DNA of 9,264 nt from Actinomycetota bacterium (GTDB lineage Bacteria; Actinomycetota; Actinomycetes; S36-B12; UBA5976), in the NCBI GenBank assembly GCA_017853815.1, contig JAFMIT010000063.1:1-9264 (forward strand). Reading direction: 5' to 3'. Positions 1 to 6,263 of this stretch are shown here, in pieces. Below the pieces are notes generated by a model, which saw nothing but the letters and a program-made list of their open reading frames with translations, was not told the origin of the DNA and ran no database searches. The stretch's first letter is position 1. Every line of letters starts with the position of its first letter. The translations under genes and the position numbers were made by a program.

Positions 1-966
1 GGGGTTCTTAAAAACACTGCCAGATTCAGTCGTGAAATCTTGTAGGCGAGTGCCAATAGCGAGAACCACATCTGGTTGCCATGCGATGGGCTGCGATGCA
101 CTCTCCGCGAAAACACCAATCGGCCCGACAAACATCGGGTGATCTGCTGGCAGTGATGACTTGCCCGCGACTGACTCCATCACTGGAATGTTGTGCTTGG
201 TGGCGAAGTCAGCGAGTGCTGTCTCTGCGAGTGAGTAATGCACACCACCACCTGCGAGGATGAGTGGCTGCTTGGAGGATTTGAGAATCTCGACTGTGGT
301 CGCAAGCTGTGTGCGGTCGGCGCGAGCGCGGGCAATGCGATGGACGCGGGTCGCAAAGAATTCTTCAGGGAAGTCGAAAGCCATCGCCTGCACATCCTGT
401 GGAAGCGCGAGGGTGACGGGGCCGGTGTCTTCTGGGTCGAGCAAGACGCCGATGGCCTGTGGCAGCGAGTTGAGAAGTTGCGATGGTGTCGTGATGCGAT
501 CCCAGTAGCGGCTGACGGTGCGCAAGGCATCGTTGGACGTCGTCGTCGGTGCTTCGAAATGTTCAATCTGCTGCAGCACCGGATCTGGTTCGCGCGAATT
601 GAAGGTGTCACCGAGGAGTAGCAGAACTGGCAAGCGGTTGGCCATCGCCACACCTGCTGCTGGCACTGTGTTGAGTGCGCCCGGTCCGACCGACGTCGTG
701 ACGGCCATGACTTGGCGGCGACGAGCAGCTTTGGCATAACCGACCGCGGCGAGAGCCATGCCCTCTTCGTTCTGACCGCGAATCGTGCGAATCTGGTCGC
801 GATGCTTTTCGAGCGCTTCACCGAGGCCGAGGGCATTGCCGTGACCAAAGATCGCGTACACACCAGGAATCAGAGGCTTGGTGACGCCGTCGCGATCGTC
901 CTCAATGTGTTGAGCAATGAGAAACCGCACCAGCGCTTCAGCAACAGTCATCCGTTGCGTCGCCAT
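1..966 (-). CDS. iolD: IolD, trihydroxycyclohexane-1,2-dione hydrolase (N-terminal half, cut by window edge)
   Basis: Thiamine-diphosphate enzyme that hydrolyses the ring of 3D-(3,5/4)-trihydroxycyclohexane-1,2-dione to 5-deoxy-glucuronate in the cytoplasm, the third step of myo-inositol breakdown. The reverse strand is open from an ATG at 966 to position 1, giving 322 codons with no stop; the full enzyme is usually a little over 600 residues. Visible family marks are YAIFGHGN (about 38-44), the GQNEEGMA stretch (64-71) whose first Glu is the expected diphosphate-activating residue, the TTSVGPGALN segment (90-99), and GTRLQDFTTESG near the cut end, which is typical of IolD rather than of acetolactate synthase. 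AGGAGG (972-977) lies 5 nt before the ATG and fixes the start. The gene follows the ABC ATPase on the same strand, but a hairpin and an operator-like element lie between them, so it probably has its own promoter. The C-terminal cofactor-binding half is outside the window. Confidence 0.93.
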   Translation of the reverse strand, partial: MATQRMTVAEALVRFLIAQHIEDDRDGVTKPLIPGVYAIFGHGNALGLGEALEKHRDQIRTIRGQNEEGMALAAVGYAKAARRRQVMAVTTSVGPGALNTVPAAGVAMANRLPVLLLLGDTFNSREPDPVLQQIEHFEAPTTTSNDALRTVSRYWDRITTPSQLLNSLPQAIGVLLDPEDTGPVTLALPQDVQAMAFDFPEEFFATRVHRIARARADRTQLATTVEILKSSKQPLILAGGGVHYSLAETALADFATKHNIPVMESVAGKSSLPADHPMFVGPIGVFAESASQPIAWQPDVVLAIGTRLQDFTTESGSVFKNP

Positions 967-1017
967 CAGGTCCTCCTAGGTCGTGGCCGAGACTACCAGA
1001 ATTCGGCTATTAGTCAG

Positions 1018-1029
1018 TATGTCCTAACA
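1018..1029. promoter_or_regulatory. Operator-like element A, before iolD
   Basis: TATGTCCTAACA on the plus strand, 51 bp upstream of the iolD ATG. It is identical over 12 bases to element B before the importer. Its last ten bases fit the pattern KGWCHTRACA that I recall for C. glutamicum IolR. Here it also has a partial dyad, GTCAG-N6-CTAAC (1013-1028). Binding by a regulator is inferred. Confidence 0.65.
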
Positions 1030-1031
1030 AT

Positions 1032-1069
1032 AGGGGAGACGAGCCGAAAACGCTAGGTCTCGCTCCCCT
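1032..1069 (-). terminator. Hairpin after the ABC ATPase gene, possible terminator or attenuator
   Basis: AGGGGAG (1032-1038) pairs with CTCCCCT (1063-1069). Inside this, CGAG pairs with CTCG and CC with GG, with one bulged base on each side. That makes about 13 GC-rich pairs around a ten-base loop. It begins 10 bp after the ATPase stop codon. On the transcribed (minus) strand the stem is followed by ATTGTTA rather than a clean T run, so termination may be weak. It would separate importer transcription from iolD. Confidence 0.5.
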
Positions 1070-1079
1070 GCGCTGCGGA

Positions 1080-1856
1080 CTAGCGACCGATCTCGTGCTT
1101 GAGAGCTTCGAGCTCAGCGCCACCGGCCATGGCCTTGGTGAGGTCTTCGAGAACGAGTGATTCACGCTGGTATTCGCTAGCGAGCTTGCCGCGGTTAAGC
1201 AGGTAGAAGCGATCACCCACGAGTGCCGCGTGATGCGGGTTGTGGGTAATGAAGACCACCGAAACACCGCGCTCTTTCGCAGCGAGCACGTACTTGAGTA
1301 CGACACCTGACTGACGGACACCGAGAGCAGAGGTCGGCTCATCGAGGATGAGGACCTTCGCGCCGAAGTACACGGCGCGAGCAATCGCGACAGCCTGACG
1401 CTCGCCACCGGACAGAGTGCCGATCGGCTGGTTGGTGTCGCGCAGGTCGATGCCCATGTTGAGGAGTTCGGCCTTCGCGATATCGCGCATGCGCTTGACG
1501 TCCAAGAACTTGATCGGTCCCCAGCCAGTGGTGATTTCGTTGCCCAAGAAGAAGTTGCGCCAGACCGACATCAACGGAATCGTCGCAAGATCCTGGAACA
1601 CGGTCGCAATACCGCGTGCCATCGCATCACGTGGGGAGTCAAAGTTCACTGACTCGCCTTCGAGGAGGTACTCGCCCGATGATGGCTTGTGCACGCCCGA
1701 CAAAATCTTGATGAGCGTCGACTTGCCGGCGCCGTTGTCGCCGAGGATGCACGTGACAGATCCCTGGTCGACAGTGACAGAAATATCGCGCAGCGCGATC
1801 ACGCTGCCGAACGTTTTGCCGACGTTGACGAGTTCGAGTGCTGGTGTGGTGCTCAC
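1080..1856 (-). CDS. Sugar/inositol ABC importer ATP-binding protein (single-domain, FrcA-like)
   Basis: ATPase that powers the CUT2-type importer encoded just upstream, acting on the inner face of the membrane as a presumed homodimer. The 258-residue protein has one nucleotide-binding domain, unlike the roughly 500-residue double-domain RbsA/MglA type. Walker A is GDNGAGKST (39-47), the Q-loop Gln is at 88, the signature LSGGE at 148-152, Walker B VLILDEP at 168-174 with catalytic Glu173, and the switch His at 205. The start is GTG, overlapping the permease stop by 4 bp (GTGA), with AGGAGG (1863-1868) 6 nt before it, so translation is probably coupled to the permease. The order binding protein, permease, short ATPase matches fructose (Frc-like) and inositol importers. 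The substrate is inferred from the iol genes around it; ribose, xylose or another polyol cannot be excluded. Confidence 0.92.
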   Translation of the reverse strand: MSTTPALELVNVGKTFGSVIALRDISVTVDQGSVTCILGDNGAGKSTLIKILSGVHKPSSGEYLLEGESVNFDSPRDAMARGIATVFQDLATIPLMSVWRNFFLGNEITTGWGPIKFLDVKRMRDIAKAELLNMGIDLRDTNQPIGTLSGGERQAVAIARAVYFGAKVLILDEPTSALGVRQSGVVLKYVLAAKERGVSVVFITHNPHHAALVGDRFYLLNRGKLASEYQRESLVLEDLTKAMAGGAELEALKHEIGR

Positions 1857-2929
1857 TTGCGACCTCCTCGTGCACGACGGCCGATATAGGTGTTGATCAT
1901 GACGGCGCTGAACAAGATGATGCCGAGGAAGGTCGACGTCCAGTCACTGTTCCAGAGTGCGTACGGAATACCGATGTACGCCATACCCATGATGGTCGCA
2001 CCGATCGTCGCACCGATAGCGGAACCAGCACCACCGGTGAGCAACGTGCCACCGACAGCTGCAGCAATGATGTAGTAGAACTCCTGGCCGACACCTTGGC
2101 CAGCCTGCATACCGCGCAGACGAAGCACGAACATCACGCCGACAAGTGCTGCCGAGAGCGAGGTGTACATAAAGAGTGCAATCTTGGTGCGATCCACCGG
2201 CACACCTGCGTTGCGAGCTGCGTTGGCATCGCCACCAGCGGCGAATGTCCAGTTGCCAAAGCGCGTGCGGGTGAGCACCCAGGTCGCAATCGCCGTGATA
2301 AGTAGCCACCACACGACGGTGATCTGGAAATCAGTAGGTGCCGCGATTGGTGCAATCGACACTCCGCCAGGTCCGACGTGCGAAGCGAAGAGCATCGCCG
2401 CACTGTCGTAACCCTCGGCCTTGTCGGTGCCCGTCACGCGGACAGAGCCAGTGACGACCATGGTGAACGCCATGTTGGCGCCTTTAAGAATGAAGAACGT
2501 CGCGAGTGTCACGATGAATGACGGAAGTTTTGTTTTAACGACGACATAACCGTTGATGAAACCAACAAGCGCCGCGAAGAGCATTGCAGTACCAATTGCT
2601 GGCCAAATGCCGAAGTTGAGCTCTGTGACGAGCATGCCGATGATGAGACCGGTTGTGCCAACCATGACGCCGGAAGACAAATCGAATTCGCCAGCAATCA
2701 TCAGAAGCGAGACGGCGATGGCAACAATGCCGATAGGAGCAGCGATGTCTGTCCAGCCGACAGCGCCGTCAATTTTCCCGAAGTTGCCCGTCGTATCCAC
2801 CGCAGTGAAGAGGACAAAAATCGCGATGGCGCCGAGGAAGGCACCGAATTCTGGACGTCGCAAAACTTTGAGAACAAGGCCAGTGCTGGCGACTCGTTCG
2901 TCGTTCTGCGGTGTTGCGGTTGAGCTCAT
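1853..2929 (-). CDS. Sugar/inositol ABC importer permease (RbsC/FrcC family)
   Basis: Integral membrane subunit of the CUT2-type importer. At 358 residues it has the hydrophobic pattern of this family: segments near residues 26-45, 62-80, 88-103, 107-130, 137-160, 203-221, 250-270, 285-320 and 331-348. Family marks are GEFDLSSGVMVG (80-91), the cytoplasmic GGDANAARNAGV loop (232-243) expected to contact the ATPase, and the glycine-rich VGGTLLTGGAGSAIGA stretch (292-307). An in-frame ATG at 2983 would add 18 residues (MDPNPPPHS...), but that codon lies inside a 14-bp hairpin and the extension looks non-coding. The ATG at 2929, with AAAAAGG a few bases upstream, gives the normal N-terminus (MSSTATPQ). 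The stop overlaps the ATPase start. An 80-bp spacer holding the hairpin separates it from the binding-protein gene. Confidence 0.92.
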   Translation of the reverse strand: MSSTATPQNDERVASTGLVLKVLRRPEFGAFLGAIAIFVLFTAVDTTGNFGKIDGAVGWTDIAAPIGIVAIAVSLLMIAGEFDLSSGVMVGTTGLIIGMLVTELNFGIWPAIGTAMLFAALVGFINGYVVVKTKLPSFIVTLATFFILKGANMAFTMVVTGSVRVTGTDKAEGYDSAAMLFASHVGPGGVSIAPIAAPTDFQITVVWWLLITAIATWVLTRTRFGNWTFAAGGDANAARNAGVPVDRTKIALFMYTSLSAALVGVMFVLRLRGMQAGQGVGQEFYYIIAAAVGGTLLTGGAGSAIGATIGATIMGMAYIGIPYALWNSDWTSTFLGIILFSAVMINTYIGRRARGGRK

Positions 2930-2957
2930 GAGTTGCCTTTTTGTTTCTAGATAGAGC

Positions 2958-2998
2958 GAATGCGGTGGTGGATTGGGATCCAACCCACCACCGCATTC
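2958..2998 (-). other. Perfect intercistronic hairpin between binding-protein and permease genes
   Basis: A 14-nt arm (2958-2971) is the exact reverse complement of 2985-2998. Inside, after one A-C mismatch, TTGG (2973-2976) pairs with CCAA (2980-2983) around a 3-base loop, so 18 pairs can form in 41 nt. It starts 11 nt after the binding-protein stop. No T run follows on the minus strand (CGCTCTATC follows), so it is more likely an mRNA-stabilising or partial-termination element than a full terminator. Such elements are known to let a binding protein be made in excess over its membrane subunits; that role here is inferred. Confidence 0.8.
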
Positions 2999-3009
2999 AA
3001 TCGTTGGTT

Positions 3010-3987
3010 TTAGCGAGTACCTGCGGTTACGAGATCAAGAACCTGGTCGACGTTGTCGGCCGTAACGAATCCTGGACCTGAGTAAACAGGGGTGCCGCCG
3101 CCGACCTGGTTGCCATTGCTAAGAGCAAGGTACAGGAGGGTGACAGACAGGTAGCCCTGTGCGTACTGCTGCTGATCAATCGCGAACACCATGGTGCCGT
3201 CCTTGATTGCCTGAAGTGCTTCTGCAGACATGTCAACGGTGCCGATCTTCAGATCAAGACCGAGTGACTGTGCTGCTGGAAGAGCAGCCTTTGCAGCGAT
3301 GTCAGCGTTGAGGGCGAAGATGCCATCGATGGTCGAGTCAGCCTGAAGGGCTGCCTTGAGCTTTGCTGATGCTGCGGTGAGGTCTGCAAGACCACCATCA
3401 AGGTTGAAGTTGGTTACCTTGCCATTGAAGGTTTCAGCTGCACCCTTGCAACGATCCGTGAGACCAATGTTGTTGGCTTCCTGGATTGGGCAGAGGATGT
3501 GCTTGAGACCCATCTCGTTGAACTTTTCACCAGCAGCGCGGCCGGCAACAACTTCGTCCTGACCGATGTGGGTGAAAGCACCGAGATCCTTGAACACAGA
3601 AGAACCTGAGTTCATGGTGACGGTTGGGATACCAGCATCATGTGCAGCAAGCATTGCTGACTTGATTGCTTCTGGGTCTGGTGCAGATGCTGCGATGCCG
3701 GAGCAACCAGCTGCGATACCAGCCTGGATGGTTGATGCTTGCTTGGCAGCATCGTTGCTTGAACCCTGGTAGTCAAGGGTGACGCCGAGATCAGCAGCTG
3801 CTGCTTCAGCACCCTTTTGTGCGACTGACCAGAAGGTACCGCCATCACCATGGGTGTAAACGCAAATCTTGATGCTTGCGTTTGGATTTTCCGAAGCAGA
3901 TGGGCTCTCTTCGGTGGTAGCGCTACTGCAACCAGCGAGTGCCAAAGCGGCAACTGCACCGAGCGCAATAAGTTTGATACGTGACAT
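3010..3987 (-). CDS. Sugar/inositol-binding lipoprotein of ABC importer
   Basis: Extracellular solute-binding protein of the ribose/galactose-binding (Peripla_BP_4-like) type, anchored to the outer face of the membrane and delivering ligand to the permease. The 325-residue form begins MSRIKLIALGAVAALALAGC, a lipoprotein signal with lipobox LALAGC and modified Cys20, then a Ser/Glu/Asn-rich linker (21-38). The mature fold starts at IKICVYTHGDGGTFW (39-53), with SSNDAAKQ (76-83), the IAASAPDPEAI segment (98-108) and IDGIFALNAD (220-229) at places usual for this family. An ATG 32 codons further upstream would put a charged stretch before the signal, so the ATG at 3987 with GAAAGGG 8 nt upstream is preferred. 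It is the first gene of the importer operon, with operator-like element B 84 bp upstream. Inositol as ligand is inferred from context. Confidence 0.92.
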   Translation of the reverse strand: MSRIKLIALGAVAALALAGCSSATTEESPSASENPNASIKICVYTHGDGGTFWSVAQKGAEAAAADLGVTLDYQGSSNDAAKQASTIQAGIAAGCSGIAASAPDPEAIKSAMLAAHDAGIPTVTMNSGSSVFKDLGAFTHIGQDEVVAGRAAGEKFNEMGLKHILCPIQEANNIGLTDRCKGAAETFNGKVTNFNLDGGLADLTAASAKLKAALQADSTIDGIFALNADIAAKAALPAAQSLGLDLKIGTVDMSAEALQAIKDGTMVFAIDQQQYAQGYLSVTLLYLALSNGNQVGGGTPVYSGPGFVTADNVDQVLDLVTAGTR

Positions 3988-4026
3988 TAAATGCCCTTTC
4001 GTGTCCCTAATAAGACGTCGCGCGGA

Positions 4027-4045
4027 TGTGAGCACGGGGCTCACA
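4027..4045 (-). other. Leader hairpin upstream of binding-protein gene
   Basis: TGTGAGC (4027-4033) pairs perfectly with GCTCACA (4039-4045) around a 5-base loop. If transcription starts near element B, it lies in the 5' leader of the importer mRNA, about 40 bp before the start codon. It could stabilise the message or be a binding dyad. Confidence 0.4.
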
Positions 4046-4070
4046 CGCAACGAGCCGTATTCAACAGGCA

Positions 4071-4082
4071 TATGTCCTAACA
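4071..4082. promoter_or_regulatory. Operator-like element B, before the ABC importer
   Basis: TATGTCCTAACA on the plus strand, identical to element A, placed 84 bp upstream of the binding-protein ATG. It matches the recalled IolR pattern KGWCHTRACA at all ten positions. It lies about 90 bp from element C in the same spacer, so one regulator could act on both divergent promoters. Confidence 0.65.
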
Positions 4083-4164
4083 TTTAAGTGTTGAGCGCCC
4101 ATTGTTACCAAATGGAAACCAAAAAGCCCTATTTTTCGGCTCAAATGCGCTGGCGAAAACTCAT

Positions 4165-4194
4165 TTGACATTAAGTCCTGACAAATGGCTAAAT
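4165..4194 (+). promoter_or_regulatory. Likely iolE promoter containing operator-like element C
   Basis: A perfect -35 hexamer TTGACA (4165-4170) is followed 17-18 bp later by a weak -10 (within GGCTAAAT, 4187-4194). Element C, TAAGTCCTGACA (4172-4183), occupies the spacer between them and is the centre of a 26-bp dyad, CATTTG-N14-CAAATG (4162-4187). A protein bound there would block RNA polymerase directly, as expected of a repressor. The hexamers are read by eye; the transcription start is not known. Confidence 0.55.
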
Positions 4195-4240
4195 CCCTGC
4201 TTGGATATGCGCATCGCCAGAGCATGTGAAAGGAAACATC

Positions 4241-5119
4241 ATGGACGTGAAAATCGCTGGAGCCCCCATCTCGTGGGGCGTGTGCGAGGCCGACAACTGG
4301 GGTTACCAGATGGGTCCCGACCGAGTCTTTGCTGAGATGGCCGAGCTCGGTCTCACCGGCACAGAGTTCGGTCCCTACGGCTTTTTGCCCACCGACCCAG
4401 CTGCTCGCGCGGACAAGCTGGCGGCCCTCGGCATGGAGGCCACCGGCGGCTTCTTCCCTGTGGTCTTGCACGATCCCGATGTCGACCCCATGCCCAAGGT
4501 TGTGGCTGAGCTCGATGCGTACGAGGCATCCGGGGCGAAGGTGCTTGTCATCGCGGCGGAACAGCCTGGCGGCAACTACGACGTCAAGCGTCCCGAAATC
4601 GATGACGCTGCCTGGGCGACTCTGCTCAACAATCTCAAGCGCATCGACGAGTACGCAGCATCGCGTGGCGTCACCGCGACTGTGCATCCACACGTCGGCA
4701 CGATGATTGAGACCGAAAGCGACATCATGCATGTCCTCGAAGGTTCTGAAATTGGCATCTGCTTCGACACGGGTCACATGTTCATCGGCGGCACCGATCC
4801 GGTTGCGTTCGCGCAGAAGTGGGCACACCGCGTGAAGCACTGCCACCTCAAGGATGTCCAGCTCGATCTCGCTGCCAAAGTGCAGTCAGGCGAGATGACG
4901 TATTACGAAGCTGTCGTCGCGGGCATGTACACCGCGGTTGGTGATGGCGACGTCGACATCCGCGCCATCATGACGCATCTCATCGGCGCGGGCTATGACG
5001 GTTGGTTCTGTCTCGAACAAGACAAAGTGATCAACGGTGAACCTGCCGCTGGCATGGGACCCATCGATGACGCTCGTCGCAGCGTTGAATTCATCAAGTC
5101 AGTAGCTGCATCTCTGTAA
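4241..5119 (+). CDS. iolE: IolE, myo-inosose-2 dehydratase
   Basis: Dehydrates 2-keto-myo-inositol (scyllo-inosose) to 3D-(3,5/4)-trihydroxycyclohexane-1,2-dione, the second step of myo-inositol breakdown, in the cytoplasm. The 292-residue protein is a xylose-isomerase-like TIM barrel. Its N-terminus APISWGVCEADNWGYQM (8-24) is diagnostic of actinobacterial IolE. Further marks are TEFGPYGFLP (41-50), VHPHVGTMIET (148-158), CFDTGHMFIGG (174-184), HLKDV (202-206), GDGDVD (235-240) and CLEQD (257-261), which supply the His, Asp and Glu residues expected around the metal. An in-frame GTG at 4226 would add only five residues; GAAAGGA lies within that stretch and is the ribosome binding site for the ATG at 4241. 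It is transcribed alone, diverging from the importer and ending at a strong terminator. Confidence 0.93.
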   Translation: MDVKIAGAPISWGVCEADNWGYQMGPDRVFAEMAELGLTGTEFGPYGFLPTDPAARADKLAALGMEATGGFFPVVLHDPDVDPMPKVVAELDAYEASGAKVLVIAAEQPGGNYDVKRPEIDDAAWATLLNNLKRIDEYAASRGVTATVHPHVGTMIETESDIMHVLEGSEIGICFDTGHMFIGGTDPVAFAQKWAHRVKHCHLKDVQLDLAAKVQSGEMTYYEAVVAGMYTAVGDGDVDIRAIMTHLIGAGYDGWFCLEQDKVINGEPAAGMGPIDDARRSVEFIKSVAASL

Positions 5120-5127
5120 TTGAAACA

Positions 5128-5163
5128 ACAAAGAAGGCCTGGGTTTTCCCAGGCCTTCTTTGT
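5128..5163. terminator. Bidirectional terminator between iolE and iolG
   Basis: The 16-nt arm 5128-5143 (ACAAAGAAGGCCTGGG) is the exact reverse complement of 5148-5163, with a TTTT loop. Because the outer stem is A/T-rich on both sides (ACAAAGAA and TTCTTTGT), each strand gives a GC-rich inner stem followed by a T-rich tract. It lies between the convergent ends of iolE (stop 5119) and iolG (stop 5182), so one element serves both. Confidence 0.88.
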
Positions 5164-5181
5164 ATGAGTCTCGAGAAAGGA

Positions 5182-6189
5182 CTAAACCGAGACTTTCACA
5201 CTCTTGCCAGTACGAGCTGACTCATGCGCTGCGTCCGCGAGGATGAGGGCGGCGCGACCGTCGTCGAATGTCGGAGTGAGCTGTTGGCCAGTGCGCACGC
5301 CTTCAACAAAGAGCGCGAGCTCGCGACGGTAAGCAACGGCGTACAGCTCAAGGAAGTTGTCGATGTATGGATCACGCTGTTCTGCGTAGTTTCCATTGAA
5401 ATGCTGCACAGTCGTTGGTGAGACGTTGCTCGCAATGAACATGCCCTCTGAGCCAAACGCTTCGAGGCGCTGGTCATAACCGTAGTTCGCGCGGCGTGAG
5501 TTGATGATGGTGACAATCTCGTTGTTGGCACCCTTCATGGTGACAGTCACTGAGTCGAAGTCGTTTTCTTCTGCGATGTAATCGCAGAATGCATTTGCAC
5601 CGACAGCACTCACTTCGACAATGCGCGGAATGAAATAGCGCGCCATATCGAAATCGTGAATCGTCATGTCTCGGAAGATTCCGCCTGACACTGCGATGTA
5701 CGACTGCGGTGCAGGACCAGGATCGCGGCTCGTGATGACAAGCTGTTCGATGTTGCCGATTTCGCCGGCCTTCACGCGGCGATTGATCGTCTCGAACTGA
5801 GGGTGGAAACGACGATTAAAGCCCAGGGTCACATTGACTTTTGCGTTGTTAACTTTGTCTCGCAGAGCTTCGACTCGATTGATGTCGAGGTCGATGGGCT
5901 TCTCGCACATCACATGCAGTCCCGCATCAATGCCTGCGCTTAACAAGTCGACGTGGGTCGGCGTCGGAGACGCGATGAGGATGGCATCAATCTCACCGGA
6001 GTTGATGACTTCCATGGGATCGGCGCTGACTTTTGCACCGTACTGGTCACCGAGCTTCTGTGCGTTCTCGACGAACGGATCGCAGACCCACGTGAGTTCT
6101 GTACCTTTCGTGTCGTTGATGCTGCCCGCGTGCACAATGCCGATGCGGCCAGCGCCAATCAAGCCGATGCGGATGTTGTCTGATGACAT
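5182..6189 (-). CDS. iolG: IolG, inositol 2-dehydrogenase
   Basis: NAD-dependent oxidation of myo-inositol to 2-keto-myo-inositol, the entry step of the pathway. The 335-residue protein belongs to the Gfo/Idh/MocA family: Rossmann fingerprint GAGRIG (12-17), CEKP (95-98) with the catalytic Lys97, TLGFNRRFHP (121-130), and GGIFRDMTIHDFDMAR (169-184), where Asp174 and His178 have the same spacing as the catalytic Asp and His of Bacillus subtilis IolG. The NSRRANYGYDQRLEAFGSEG stretch further on is also typical of true inositol dehydrogenases. GGGAAAGG lies upstream of the ATG at 6189 and supports the start. It is a single-gene unit, divergent from the isomerase-like gene and sharing operator-like element D with it. 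Activity on D-chiro-inositol or another stereoisomer cannot be judged from sequence. Confidence 0.92.
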   Translation of the reverse strand: MSSDNIRIGLIGAGRIGIVHAGSINDTKGTELTWVCDPFVENAQKLGDQYGAKVSADPMEVINSGEIDAILIASPTPTHVDLLSAGIDAGLHVMCEKPIDLDINRVEALRDKVNNAKVNVTLGFNRRFHPQFETINRRVKAGEIGNIEQLVITSRDPGPAPQSYIAVSGGIFRDMTIHDFDMARYFIPRIVEVSAVGANAFCDYIAEENDFDSVTVTMKGANNEIVTIINSRRANYGYDQRLEAFGSEGMFIASNVSPTTVQHFNGNYAEQRDPYIDNFLELYAVAYRRELALFVEGVRTGQQLTPTFDDGRAALILADAAHESARTGKSVKVSV

Positions 6190-6225
6190 GAGTGCAAACC
6201 TTTCCCAAAGCTGGTGAGAAGCTTA

Positions 6226-6237
6226 TGATAGGACATA
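6226..6237. promoter_or_regulatory. Operator-like element D, shared by iolG and the isomerase gene
   Basis: TGATAGGACATA on the plus strand (TATGTCCTATCA on the minus), 11 of 12 bases as in elements A and B. It lies 37 bp before the iolG ATG and 27 bp before the isomerase ATG, in a spacer of only 74 bp. TATGAT (6224-6229) resembles a -10 for the plus-strand gene and TATCAT (reverse of 6225-6230) one for iolG, so both promoters would overlap the element. No good -35 was found for either. Confidence 0.6.
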
Positions 6238-6263
6238 CTTACCTTTATCCGATAGGGATTGAT

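Larger units (their letters stand above)
3988..4240. promoter_or_regulatory. Divergent promoter region, importer operon (-) and iolE (+)
   Basis: This 253-bp spacer is AT-richer than its flanks and holds two operator-like elements (B and C), one nearer each gene. No clear -35/-10 pair was seen for the importer direction. The importer leader carries a small hairpin (4027-4045). I see no small gene in it. Confidence 0.7.

Noticed and set aside
180..863. Long minus-strand open frame of 227 codons
   Set aside because: It is a shadow of iolD in another frame; its translation is Ser/Arg-rich and low in recognisable motifs, while the iolD frame has clear family motifs.
4001..4012. GTGTCCCTAATA as a possible sixth operator in the importer leader
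   Set aside because: It has an extra C in the core and lacks the CA at the end; it overlaps the region next to the ribosome site, and chance similarity is likely.
4027..4045. TGTGA...TCACA resembling a CRP/GlxR site before the binding-protein gene
   Set aside because: The half-sites are separated by 9 bases rather than the 6 expected for CRP or GlxR. It fits better as a small hairpin.
4118..4143. AGCC...GGCT with a nearby T run, as a terminator in the divergent spacer
   Set aside because: The stem is only 4 bp and no gene ends there; a terminator has no obvious purpose in a divergent promoter region.
4061..4846. Minus-strand open frame of 261 codons opposite iolE
   Set aside because: It lies antisense to a well-supported iolE and its translation has no recognised motif; high-GC codon bias produces such frames.
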